Shown: piece after piece, positions 44,887-56,212 of the stretch | Layout of the letters: each line of letters starts with the position of its first letter | How positions within the stretch are numbered: position 1 is the first letter of the stretch | Notes under the pieces: generated by a model | The model's input: only the letters and a program-made list of their open reading frames with translations | Database searches by the model: none | What the model was told of the DNA's origin: nothing | NCBI GenBank assembly: GCA_018296165.2 | Contig: JACKQL020000010.1 | Span: 558,001-622,000, forward strand | Direction of reading: 5' to 3' | From: Termitomyces sp. T153 | Lineage: Eukaryota > Basidiomycota > Agaricomycetes > Agaricales > Lyophyllaceae | DNA: 64,000 nt | Position numbers and translations under genes: made by a program

Positions 44887-47800
44887 ATGTCCATCAACAA
44901 CAAGATTGACGAATTATATAGACTTGTCACTACTGCTTCTCTGATTTCACTCTCTGCCTCTCCCCAAACAATCAACTCTCAAATCCTTAGCCTCAAAGAA
45001 ATTGCAAGAAACTCAAAGAAATCCTCACATGTATCAATGATTCTATCAGCAGCTCTAAAAAGGACAAAACTAGTGTTGAATATGCCTGTTTTAAATTTCA
45101 AGCATAATTTCTCCTTTCTTTACCATGTTCTTGCTAACCTTGCATCAATTTCTGTGGCTAAATATGTTTGCAACTTTGTTATCAATGGAATCTTCCCTTA
45201 CATGTTTCTGACCTTGGGATTGATTGGTCCATTGTTATGAACAAGTTTGTAGCTAATATAGAGTAATTAATAAATTATTATTTGATTCCTTAACAAAAAT
45301 TAAAAGATTTAACCAACCTTATATCATCACCATCATGAACAAATCTCATAAATGATGTATTGTATTCTCTAGCCCAGAATCATCCCCTAGGCCTCCACCT
45401 CTTGCCTCCTCTTCTGCTCAAGATAAAGAGAATTCCATAATTGCTCCTAAGAACTTGTCTGAAATCAAAGTCAGTGCACAAACAGTTCTCAAGTCTAAAC
45501 CCATCAACAAAGAGTCCACAAGCAAATCCACTACTGTCTGCATTTAAAAACCTGCTGCCAAAATTGTTCTATCTCACATGCATCAACTGCACATGTCCAT
45601 CAAAGAAGAGAAGACCAAGCAAAAGGAACTAGACTTGCAAATCATCCAAGATCACCTTTGAGCCATTCAACTCTCACTAGAAGTTCTGAAAATTCTTGAC
45701 AAGTACAATCTCTAGTACATATTCTTCATTCACATTGAACAAAATCTAATGATTAATATAGGTTGACTCACATACAGTAAAGCAGATTTTCCTCTATCAT
45801 TCAAGATGTTCAATTCTTATCCAAAGATGATTGCATTTGTCTCTTGGTAGATTATATACTGTTGTTGCATCATCTGTCCATACCTTGATGTAAACTCTCT
45901 TTCATATCTCTTTCCAATACTTTGGCCCAGTGCCTTTAGCCTGAAAGATTTCAAAATGAAATTCTCAGTCATCCACCTAGGCTCAATCATTCTTTACAAC
46001 TACCTCCTGAGCCAACTCTCCAGTCGCATGTATCCATTTCTCTCAAGGACCTTATGAAGAAGCACAGTGTTGCCTGTCATATAGAAGAAGACATGGTTGA
46101 TAAAGTGCAAAATTCAAAGTTATGGGTAGCCTCACATTTTGCAGAGCTGGCAGCAGAACATCCAGAAGGAGAGCAAGGATACCTTCAACAGACAGAGAAT
46201 GAACTGGCCTCTTGGATTGAAATGGTTCAACCCCATGAAGCACCCAAAACTCATGCTCATAGAATGTGCATAATAGCTAATTATATGTTCATGGTCTCAA
46301 AATATTGTCCTAATATGCCATTGCAAAAAGTCTGGGATGCCAATATTGTTATGTATTTTGCTACTTTCTTCTTGAAATTCCTTGTAAGCCATAATTTTCT
46401 TTTTCCAAATGACAATGCTTATTCAAATAGTTGACTCACACTGCTCCTCTTTCTGGATGGGACACCATCAAAGCTCAAACCTTGATTGGATGGCTCTCAA
46501 TGCTTACAATGGCTATCATCAAGTATTGTTGCAATTCTGAAACAGGCCAAAAGTATGGAATAACCCTCCTGGTTCATTGCAATCTGTTTGAAACTTTGCA
46601 TGATCAAGCGTCTCAATGTAAATACATCTATATATCCACAGCTTTTGTATCTAACATTCCACAATAGTATATCAGGAATTTCACCTTGATAGATTATTTG
46701 ACCATTGTCTATACTTTGGGTGTGCAGAAGTCCAGTTGATGATTGATGCTGCCCTTGATGCTACTTCTGGGCACCATCCTAAAATTCAAGGCATTTTGAA
46801 AATCTTATTCCCCTTTTACCTCAGCTGTTGCCCTTCAACAATTGGTCCTTCATGTTTAGAATATAAGAAAAATGAACTTGTATGTTTTTTTCCTTTTTTT
46901 CATTTTATTTGTTTGATTAAAATACTTTTAGTATCTCAAATTGCACAACCTTAAGATCTATTGTAAGGGAAGAGCACAGTGGAATATAGAAATTGACTTG
47001 ACAAATTTCAAAGTGAGTTTTTGCTGTATGTTTGAGCAAAGATATTTTTAATACAATAGGGTTATAATGATATAGTTGAGAAACAGCAAGTGTTCAATCT
47101 TGCACCAGTTACTAAGGCACATAATATGTTATTTGATGTGGTCACCTACATTATTGCCGATCTTTTCTTGCATGAAGCATTTGAGACAAAATACAAGGTA
47201 TTATGAACAAAACCTGCTTTTCTGATTTAATATATTATTAGACAATTGCCAAACTCATGAGTGACCAAAGTACTCAACTCCATATTGATTATCAGTGTCT
47301 CAATGAACTTTTGTAAGTTCCTCCTATTCCAAATGTGTTTGTCATCAATTTTCCTGTATAGATTCTTAGCCATTACAAGTGGTGGACACAACTTTCAGAA
47401 TCCTCCAACTACTGCAATGTCACTTTCTATTTCAGACAATGTAGCAAAATTAGCTTGTAAAGCTGGTTTGCCCATTACTGGGGCATATGCTCTTAGACGT
47501 GATACCAGAAATGATGTAAGCAAGTGCCATGTGTCATTCAAAGAATATCTTATAAAAAATACACTATGGTTTGGAGTGATGATGAGTGTTGAATTTGCTA
47601 AAACACTTTTTGGACATATGAATGGGACAGGTGGTGTTTTTGAAAAACATTACTCATGAAATACTGCCAATTTTAATCCAGTTATGCTTCGCTTGGGAGA
47701 GATAGATGGCATTTATGCATCTGCCAAGGTTGGTAACTAAAATTCTATTTTTCTTCTTGTAAGCCAAAACATTTCATAGGAAGTAGCAAAAAAACATGCA

Positions 47801-48583
47801 TTTGCTTCTTGTGCCATTGAAGCCATAGTCTGTCAGGGACTTCAAAGTCCTTCTCAAGATGAAGGTTCTAAAGTGATTCAGGACAAAGAATTGAAAAATG
47901 CTGTTGAGGTGAGAATTCAATCAAAGTCTTACTTTCTCCTTTAATTGCTTGTATATAGCAACTCCCAGAGATTATTGCTATTAAGAATGAGGTTGATGCA
48001 ACATGGGACATTTATCTTGAAGGATATACAGCATCAGCTAAAACCTATAGTCATACCTTGTGGTCAGCAAATAAAATATACTGATTAGCTACTGGGCAAG
48101 AAAAGAATTGTATCGAAGAGATTCCTCCCTTGAGGATTCTTGAAGGAATGGAGGAGCACATACTTCAGGTTAGCCTTCATTTACCTGGATTTTCCTTTTA
48201 TGATAATTGTTTTCAGACCAAACAAAAGTTACAAAATTTAGCAGAAGAGCTCAATAAGAAGAAGCGCCACTTTATTTGACAGGCAAGGCATCAGCAAGAC
48301 AGAGCCTATTCTGCTGCAATCAAAAATGGAACATTGAGTGGAACAGCTGAAGATTGTTTTGCCATGATCAAAAAGTTGTATCAGCTTTCTGCACATATTA
48401 CAGGTATGTTACTTATGTAGTGACCATTCCTATAATGAATTCTATAGGTCTTCAATTTTCTCCTCTGGACAACACTGATGATGCTTTACAATGTTGGGCT
48501 TCTGCCATCAACCATGTAGAAGAGTTTCTTCCCATTCACTTTGACAATCATGATGACTTGGAACTGGACTCTGACATCATGAC
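44887..48583 (+). pseudogene. Tyrosine recombinase gene, 5' part
   Basis: Exon-like frames in order: 44887-45060 (MSINNKIDELYRLVTTAS, then a charged region), 45370-45720 (Ser/Lys-rich then coiled coil IKEEKTKQKELDLQIIQDHL), 46054-46434 (WVASHFAELAAEHPEGEQGY and HAHRMCIIANYMFMVSKYC, a helical core-binding-like part), 46736-46940 (FYLSCCPSTIGPS, where an Arg may have become Cys), 47100-47230, and 47370-47740: AKLACKAGLPITGAYALRRD, FGVMMSVEFAKTLFGHMNGT and VFEKHYS. Y-x-x-R-R, G-H and a final H-Y are the C-terminal half of tyrosine recombinases, Tyr at 47651-47653. A coiled-coil segment follows to 48583. In-frame TGA codons at 47657, 48082 and 48277 sit where Arg is expected. Confidence 0.55.
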
Positions 48584-49714
48584 TGTCAGGTTCCGCTGAC
48601 CTCGGGGGCTCAGCTGCACTGGGCGAGTCCTTACTAGGCGGGCGTGATCCCCTTGCACTGGTAACCAAACACTCAAAGACGTTCCAGGCCCTGGCGGCTT
48701 GTGCGGGTAGTTGGGGGGATGTGATCCAGACAGATCCGGGAAGGTCCGGAGAAGCCGGATTGTGATGAAACGAGACGGTCTCGGCGGGGTTCAGGCAGAA
48801 GGCCGTACGGGAGATTCGCGGAAGCAAGGGGGTAGGTGGCTGTGTGACCAATGGGAATGGAGCCGGGGTTTGATGGGAGATCATTTGGGGCTGATGGAGT
48901 CCGGGACCGAGCGAAGAGTGAGGTTCGGACCTGGTAAAGGAGTGTCGGGGTTTGTAATCATAATCGCGGAGTTCGTGAGGTCGTTAAAGTTGATGAAGAC
49001 TTGGGCACAATGGTCGGACGGAGTCACTGAGACAGCATCAGACAAGACAATATGGAACAAGAGTAGATTCGAGTGGAGGTACAAGACAATAACGAGAATA
49101 ATAGTGAAATGGAGACAGGGCAGGACCGGGAGACCGAGATAAGACCGGGAGACTGAGATAAGAGAACAAAACACAAAACACAAAAAGGAAACAATCAGAC
49201 CATAGGTAACGTTAAGCAATATCAAGACTAGAGTACGAAGAGCTACTCGATGACTTATATACTGACTACTGGAGGACTTCGGGGTACGTCAGCTGTGGCG
49301 GCGGGGCTTGGCGGAGCTCGGCAGAGCTCGACGGAGGGGGCGGGTGTCAGTTGTGATCGAGGATCGTGCTGCGCTGATACGTTGATGGGATCATTGGAGA
49401 ACGCAGGTTGCCCCGAGGTTGTCGTGATACTCCGGAATAGGTCGGAGGAACCAGGGTGTTTAGTTGATGATGGGTGGCAAAGATCGGGAACAGTGGGGGT
49501 GGTTCTCGGGGTTTGGGAGGCCCAGGGTAAGTGTCAGTGGCTGCGGGGCAGGCACCGAAGTTGGCCAGGGGGCCGTCGGAGTTAGCCGGGGAGGCGTCGG
49601 AGTTAGCTGAACTAGGCGCGGGGCATGGGCGGAGGTTCGGCGGAGCGTTGGGGGTTTTTTGGGGTTTTGGGGTTGATGGGCGATGTGCGGGGTTTCGGGG
49701 AATGGGTCATGACA
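48584..49714 (-). repeat. 3' LTR of young gypsy derivative
   Basis: 1131 bp, TGTCAGG...GTCATGACA on the plus strand. It differs from the other LTR at roughly a dozen places by eye, most of them C/T or G/A at CpG. Confidence 0.92.
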
Positions 49715-49726
49715 TCACCCCCCTTT
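49715..49726 (-). other. Polypurine tract of young gypsy derivative
   Basis: AAAGGGGGGTGA on the minus strand immediately before the 3' LTR. Confidence 0.7.
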
Positions 49727-49925
49727 CAGCGTCGAGACCCTTCGAGACGCGGGGGCAGGACGGGGATTGGCGGGGCGTGGGAGTCGAAGCCAAGTAATAT
49801 TGATCAATCCGCAGCGAGTGATAGCGGCGTGGGAGACGAATTCGAAGCGCAGCCGCCGTTTTGTCAGGGTTCTCCTCAATCAATTAAAAGCTTTGGGCGT
49901 GCCCCGGGGTTTCCCAAATTTTGTC

Positions 49926-51055
49926 ATGTCTTCCCCCAGCGTTCCAGTAGTCTCTCCCGCCGATTTAGACGAGGTGGTGGTGTACGACAGTGGTGGTGAG
50001 GAGTTCGAGCGTCGGCGCCGGGGTAGCGTCAGGGACCGGAGTCGTGAGTGTTGTCGACCTTTCTTTTCAGGATGATTGACAGGGCTCCCTTAGAGTCGTC
50101 CGTGGTAGTAGTAGTGGATTTTTCGGGGGTTCCGAAACAGACCAAGTTTCGTCCTGCGTTGCCAAAGGGGAAGGGGGCGTCCTCGGCAATGGTTTGGGGG
50201 AAGCGTCAAGCTTCCCCGCTTCGGGGGCGGGACCCAGCAAGAGGCCACATGGGCACGAGTTGTCGGCGGGGCCTCCGGAGTCCTCCCTCTTTTCTCCTGT
50301 CCCGGGCGTCCCCTCGGAACGGTCGTCGAGTCCCTCCGTGCCGATTCCTTCGATCACGGAGGTCTTCCTTCGCAAGCAGGTGGAGGCCTTGACGACGTCG
50401 TTGGCAGTACGGGAGGGTGAGCTCCGACGGGCGAGGGAGGATCGTGACGCGGTGCAGACGGAGAAGGAAGTGATGGAGCGGGAGAGGAATACTTCGGTGC
50501 GCGTGGCGACGGAGCAAGCGCTAGAGGTGCGGGGTTTGCGGGAGCGTCTGGTGCAGGTGGAGGGGCAGCCCGCGGGGGAAGCGGAGGGGCGGGGACGAGT
50601 TCCGGAGGGGGATGTGTTGTGGGTGGAGCTGGAGGCGGTGAGGCGGAGGGAGGATTGGTTGGCCAACAAGGCCGCCTCGGGTCGCGCGGGGATCCTTCGT
50701 GAGTTGTCTCCCTTTCCTCCGTTCGTTATTGATGGTTCATTTTCTGGGTTTAGGCTGGGTGCGGGAGCATCAGGTCCTCTTAGACGGTGCCTCCGCGGCG
50801 TTTGCGTCAATTCAGGACGGGTTGACGCAGGGGTCCACAGTCCAGCCTCTGGAGTCACAGCAGGGGATGGCGCGATTGGAGAGGTTGTTGGCGGGGCATC
50901 GGCGGCGCAATGCGGTGGCCCCGGGGTCGTGGTGGGAGGTGGCGGCCGATGCGGGGGAGGCATTGCCAGGGTTGGTGGAGATCTTAGCGGTGGTGCAGGC
51001 CCAGATGGAGGTCGACCTGGGGGTTGGGTTGCTGGGGGGTCCGGGGAGGGAGTGA
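49926..51055 (+). CDS. Accessory coiled-coil gene, antisense to the gypsy element
   Basis: The start is MSSPSVPVVSPADLDEVVVY, followed by an acidic then Arg-rich segment ending about 50043. A long frame from about 50194 to 50698 gives a Pro/Ser-rich linker and a heptad-rich coiled coil (FLRKQVEALTTSLAVREGEL, RRAREDRDAVQTEKEVMERE). A 55-bp GT-AG intron (50699-50753) leads to a last exon to 51055 (REHQVLLDGASAAFASIQDG ... LGGPGRE). The joints between 50043 and 50194 are not resolved: three frames are used and no single intron fits. The upstream 140 bp are conserved with the old copy. No zinc-cluster Cys as in the old copy were found here. Function unknown. Confidence 0.5.
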
Positions 51056-53405
51056 GATGGGTGTGGGCCTCATTTCTTGTTGCTCTCGGACTTGCTGCCT
51101 CCCCCGCCTACTGTATATATAATTTTTTGTACGCGAACATGTCCTTTTCTTGGTCCCTGGGCATGTGAAGTGAGATTTTAGTTTTGTATGAGGGCGAAGT
51201 AAGTGGAACATGCAGGAGTGTGAGAGGGAGTTGAATCCCTAGTGAGTCCAGAGGTGGGGGTTATGCCCGCTAGTGCTGTCTGCGCTGGCTAGTCCCGGGG
51301 TTTGTCGGGACAGGGCGGGGCATCGCAGGAGGGCTCCCGAGGTCCGGCAGGGGTGGTGGGAGTTCTCCGGTGGGGTTCCCGGCATTTCGGGCGGTGTCAT
51401 TGAGTTCGATTCTCAGAAATTCTGACTGGGGGTGTAGGGGTTTTCTTTTGTCTGTGGCGGGGACGTGCGCCGTATTGGTATTGGAGGGTCGGCCTTCAAA
51501 TCTTTCACGGTGCCCAACGGGTTCGGGGCTTTAGTTGTCTTGGCAGTGCGGTTGGCGGGGGGTAATGGGGGTCTTCCATGGTCTGACCCTTATGCCGGCA
51601 CCGGTGGCGAGGGCGGCGGGGCCTTCTTCATTGGCGGGGTTTGGTGAGGCGAGGTTCGTCCTCGCGGTATAGTTGGTCCGGGTCGGGGTCGTGTTCCGGA
51701 GTGTTGCGTCTGTGAGCGGGCATGCTTCGAGTGGCGCTTCGGTGTGCTCCGGAGTGTCGATGACCGAGGGGGCGGGATGCGGGGTGATCAGTCCCAACCA
51801 GTTCCTTCGGGTCCGGGGCCGAAATTTGGGGTTCCGGATCATTTACATGATATTGCTCTCCTGACCAAAGGTAAGCCCGAGGCGGACAAGGGGGGTCTTA
51901 CGTATTTCTGATACTTCCTCGAGTTTGGGGTCTGGGGGTCGGTGGTTCCTTCATCGGGGAGGAAGTGGGGGGTCCCGGAGTCGATACAAGGGTCACTCGG
52001 TGGGGATTTGTTGGTTGTTCACGGTTGTTGGGGCGGCGGGGAGGTCGGCCGCGGAGAGGCACTGGAGTGGGGCTCCCCGGGAGATGCGGCAGAGTCGAGG
52101 CTACTCTTCATTCGTGTTCCAGAGCGGCCCGGAGATTTGTTGCAAGTGTGGGGGTGGCAGTGGGGAGAGGCACTGCTCGCTTTTCTGGAGGCTCCGATGA
52201 TGTGGTACCTGTTCGGCGGACATATTCTGGTGTAGGGACGGGATTCGGAGCGGGTGGTGATTTCTGTCGCGGAGTTGGGGCTACCAAGGCATCATTGTCA
52301 AGCTGGCGCCATGAGTTCTCTTGATCAAATGTCGTGGTCGGCGCAGAGGCCCTGGAGGCGTGTCGCCAGGGTCTGGAGCTGTGTTGAAGGGTTCGGAGGG
52401 GTCTGGGTGGGACAGTTTTGGGCTGGCACGGGGTTGTTTGGGTCGTTGAGCCGGGTGGGGGAGGTCCTTTGAGGATATCGGAGCGTGTGCCCTTTGGGTC
52501 ATCGGGTCGCTTAAACGGCCGATCGTCATTTTCTGGATGATGATGGGGCTTCTCCCTCCCTTATATGAACATGTCAGCGAATTTAGAGTACTTAGGGAAC
52601 TACTTCATATAGGGTCCTTTTTCCTATAGTTAGTTCGGGGTGGCTCCTATGCTGGGGATTCCTTCGTGGGAGGTGGCGTAGTCTGGTGGTGGAGTTTAGG
52701 CTCGGGGTGGCATGGGGGGGGGTTTTGGCGTCCAGGGTCCTCATTGTCGGGGGCTCCAGATTGTGTGGGGGAGGGTGGTGAAATAGCGGCGTGGTCCAAA
52801 GTTGTCCCTTGTCAGGAGTGGGGTGCCGTGGTTCTCCTTATTAACATCTAGAGGCTTGGGGATGTTTTGGTTTCGTTCTGGGGTTGTCGGGGTCGGGTCG
52901 GAGGTGTCGGGGCCCCTTCATTTGTTGGGCGGAGGTGACAGCTGAATCGATCAAGGTCCGGAAGCAGGTCCTGGGGTTGGAGCGTAGCCTAGGTCTGAGG
53001 TTCTTGTCCTGTGGTTGCTGGTGGGTCGGTGGATCCACAGGCGGGCTTCAGGGAAGCACGTTCTCAGTGGTCCCTTCGTAGCTGGCGATCCTCGCGCAGT
53101 GGGTGACTGTTCCGCGGTGGGTTGGCATTATTGTTGGTTGGAAGGTTGGCGCGGTGCTGGAGACATTGTTGCTCGTTTGATCGGATGGTCGCCAGGCTTT
53201 AGGATGTTATTCTTTGGGTGATGTCAGGGTCAACTTTGTGTGAGAGAGCGGAGTTGGTGGAGAGTGTAAGAGTGGGGTGGAAGATGATTTGACGGTTTGC
53301 GCGAGGGGTTGGGAGTTGGTTGTGAGTTGGGGAGGGTGTCCGTGGGGGGAACCATTGTATGAATGTAACCGGAGCGGAGGGGACGTTTGGTGTTGGATCC
53401 GCGAC
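51056..53405. other. Internal region of young gypsy without recognisable domain
   Basis: GC-rich, many short frames. A plus-strand piece near 51805-51870 reads PSGPGPKFGVPDHLHDIALL and a minus-strand piece near 51531-51842 is Pro/Thr-rich, perhaps gag-derived. Nothing resembling pol was seen. Confidence 0.45.
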
Positions 53406-53519
53406 TCACTGTACCTCGGCAGATTGGGCAGGGCCGTACGAATCATAAGGGTTTCCCGGCATGGGTAGACCATAGACATCGGAGTTATTTGATTGTGTGT
53501 GCGGAGATAATGCAGGCAT
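53406..53519 (-). pseudogene. gag start of young gypsy derivative
   Basis: MPALSPHTQSNNSDVYGLPM then PGNPYDSYGPAQSAEV and a stop after 37 codons. It lies at the same distance from the LTR as the old gag and shares the Tyr/Pro/Gly style (MSAYNPTYN...IYGWPVPENQY). Confidence 0.6.
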
Positions 53520-53538
53520 CACGGACGGGGTAAGGTAG

Positions 53539-53551
53539 AGTCTTGATATTA
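53539..53551 (-). other. Self-complementary primer site, young copy
   Basis: TAATATCAAGACT on the minus strand directly after the 5' LTR; 12 of the 13 bases pair with the LTR start site at 54186-54197. Confidence 0.7.
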
Positions 53552-54684
53552 TGTCAGGTTCCGCTGACCTTGGGGGCTCAGCTGCACTGGGCGAGTCCTT
53601 ACTAGGCGGGCGTGATCCCCTTGCACTGGTAACCAAACACTCAAAGACGTTCCAGGCCCTAGCGGCTTGTGTGGGTAGTTGGGGGGATGTGATCCAGACA
53701 GATCCGGGAAGGTCCGGAGAAGCCGGATTGTGATGAAACGAGACGGTCTTGGCGGGGTTCAGGCAGAAGGCCGTACGGGAGATTCGCGGAAGCAAGGGGG
53801 TAGGTGGCTGTGTGACCAATGGGAATGGAGCCGGGGTTTGATGGGAGATCATTTGGGGCTGATGGAGTCCGGGACCGAGCGAAGAGTGAGGTTCGGACCT
53901 GGTAAAGGAGTGTCGGGGTTTGTAATCATAATCGCGGAGTTCGTGAGGTCGTTAAAGTTGATGAAGACTTGGGCACAATGGTCGGACGGAGTCACTGAGA
54001 CAGCATCAGACAAGACAATATGGAACAAGAGTAGATTCGAGTGGAGGTACAAGACAATAACGAGAATAATAGTGAAATGGAGACAGGGCAGGACCGGGAG
54101 ACCGAGATAAGACCGGGAGACTGAGATAAGAGAACAAAACACAAAACACAAAAAGGAAACAATCAGACCATAGGTAACGTTAAGCAATATCAAGACTAGA
54201 GTACGAAGAGCTACTCGATGACTTATATACTGACTACTGGAGGACTTCGGGGTACGTCAGCTGTGGCGGCGGGGCTTGGCGGAGCTCGGCAGAGCTCGAC
54301 GGAGGGGGCGGGTGTCGGTTGTGATCGAGGATCGTGCTGCGCTGATACGTTGATGGGATCATTGGAGAACGCAGGTTGCCCCGAGGTTGTCGTGATACTC
54401 CGGAATAGGTCGGAGGAACCAGGGTGTTTAGTTGATGATGGGTGGCGAAGATCGGGAACAGTGGGGGTGGTTCTCGGGGTTTGGGAGGCCCAGGGTAAGT
54501 GTCAGTGGCTGCGGGGCAGGCACCGAAGTTGGCCAGGGGGCCGTCGGAGTTAGCCGGGGAGGCGTCGGAGTTAGCCAAAATAGGCGCAGGGCATGGGCGG
54601 AAGTTCGGCGGAGCGTTGGGGGTTTTTTTGGGGGTTTGGGGGTTGATGGGCGATGTGCGGGGTTTCGGGGAACAGGTCGTGACA
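53552..54684 (-). repeat. 5' LTR of young gypsy derivative
   Basis: 1133 bp, near-identical to 48584-49714 at an offset of 4968 bp. Confidence 0.92.
54186..54229 (-). promoter_or_regulatory. LTR promoter of young copy: TATA box and predicted start
   Basis: TATATAA (54229 to 54223, minus strand) and AGTCTTGATATT (54197 to 54186) are 32 bp apart, the same spacing as in the old copy. Confidence 0.68.
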
Positions 54685-55747
54685 CTGACATTGACCCAGC
54701 AATTAACTGATGTTCATGTTGGCAATCTTGTTCCTGGTCTGGCAGTAGAAGCACATCATGAATCCTCATTCTCTATCAAGTTCAATGAACTGGCATCCTC
54801 CAGTGATCATACTGATGTGGAGAGTATTGAGATTTACTTTCTAAAAATACCAGTAGAAGGTGTCAGATGAGCATTTCTAGAATTTCTTGTCAATCCTGTG
54901 CTCATGGAACAAGTCATCCAAGCCAATAAAGTATGTTGTGATTTTTATATACTCCAATACATTTTCTCATCTTTCATTCCAGTTAGATAATAGAAGATAT
55001 CAATGTCATCAATGCCATTTATATCAACATTGTGATCCCATTCCTTCACTGACTTTTTCCAATATAACCATTTTGAAGAGACATCTGTAAGTCAATGTAA
55101 GGTCTCAAAAGATGTCATTTAACACTTTTCACCAGCAATACATCTCATAGTGCTTGGGCCAATCTAGAGTTGAACATGATAGGAACAACTCTGAATGTCT
55201 GGATATGTCCAGCAGGAGACTTTGAGTAAGCATGAATTCCTCTTTCATAGATCATATTCATCTCTACATTTAAACAGAGGATCATCCATCAAGCAAGTTC
55301 AAGATCACTTGATTTCAGACAATTGTGTTTCCCATGATGAACATCTTGGAATGTTGAACACCCATCAAGCTCTAGTTCACAAACTTTGTGATTATTCTTC
55401 TGGTCCACAAGAAGAGGGAAAACAAGCACATGCAAGAGAAAAGAAATCAAAAAAGAGCTATTCTAGTGGCAATTTCAAAACCAATATTGAGAGTATCAAA
55501 ACTTTCTTGGCATCTGTAAGTTTTGCATCATCTCTGAAGACAGCAATTAAGAGTGTTTCTAGATTCAGACCCTCTTTGAACAAGGAGACCTGTCCAGTCT
55601 GGAAACAAATCATGATCTCAGTTTCATACAAGATCATCTTAAAGAGGTCAAAGAAGGAGGAGAATCAAAAAACTTTGGAACTAAAGAATACAAAAGGTTG
55701 GGTAAATTTGATAATTGCAATGAGTCTTCAGAGTCAGATTAGTCAGT
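54685..55747 (+). pseudogene. Tyrosine recombinase gene, 3' part with zinc finger
   Basis: The frame resumes after the insertion (LTLTQQLTDVHVGNLVPGLA, then FSIKFNELASSSDHTDVESI). An exon after an intron near 54940-54980 gives QCHQCHLYQHCDPIPSLTFS and ILKRHL, a CCHH-like zinc finger. Further frames to 55747 are Lys/Ser-rich. Such a C-terminal finger would suit target-site binding. Confidence 0.45.
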
Positions 55748-56212
55748 AAATCATACAAGCAAATATAGACTGGTAGTTCTTTTTTGACATGATAATATCA
55801 CAAGTTCATGTCTCACTCAAGTCTCACTCAATGGACAAAACAATCAAACTTACATGCAATATGAGAATAATCAAGTCATTCAATCTTTTCTCAGGATCAA
55901 AAGAACAACCTTGTTTTCCAGAAAACAAATGAGAAAATCATATTACATAATATTACATTTCTATTAAATCATAAACGTTAGAAAGACAAGAAAATATTAT
56001 ATAGCTTACTCAAAAATCCTTGTATGATGATTCAAGATGAAATGATCATTGAGAAGTTGAGAGTAAATGAGGTGATAAATAAGACAAAACCACACAATCT
56101 GGTTATCAAGGCACCAAGTCCACTGAGTAACATGCTAGTAGCTCCCACTGTGGAGGCTGTTTCATGTGGGGTCATGAGTCTGAGGAAGGCAAATCTGATG
56201 AATGTTTCCTCT
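55748..56212. other. Spacer between convergent genes of the recombinase element
   Basis: AT-rich with no coding sense. Both genes should end here. Confidence 0.4.

Larger units (their letters stand above)
48584..54684 (-). mobile_element. Young non-autonomous gypsy derivative (family A)
   Basis: Two near-identical LTRs (48584-49714 and 53552-54684) enclose 3.8 kb. The inside has a gag start next to the 5' LTR and an intact-looking accessory gene next to the 3' LTR, but I find no protease, RT, RNase H or integrase motif in either strand, so it would depend on enzymes from another copy. CpG is frequent, unlike its surroundings. Flanking 5-mers are ATGAC and CTGAC, four of five identical. Joining the flanks reconnects the recombinase gene. 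Confidence 0.85.

Noticed and set aside
50043..50070. 27-bp intron (GTGAGT..TTTCAG) in the accessory gene
   Set aside because: Too short for fungal splicing and it leads straight into a TGA; the true 5' structure remains open.
50067..50963. 298-codon minus-strand frame, Pro/Ser/Thr-rich
   Set aside because: It is the complement of the GC-rich coiled-coil gene on the plus strand. Its composition follows the complement of that gene and no domain is visible.
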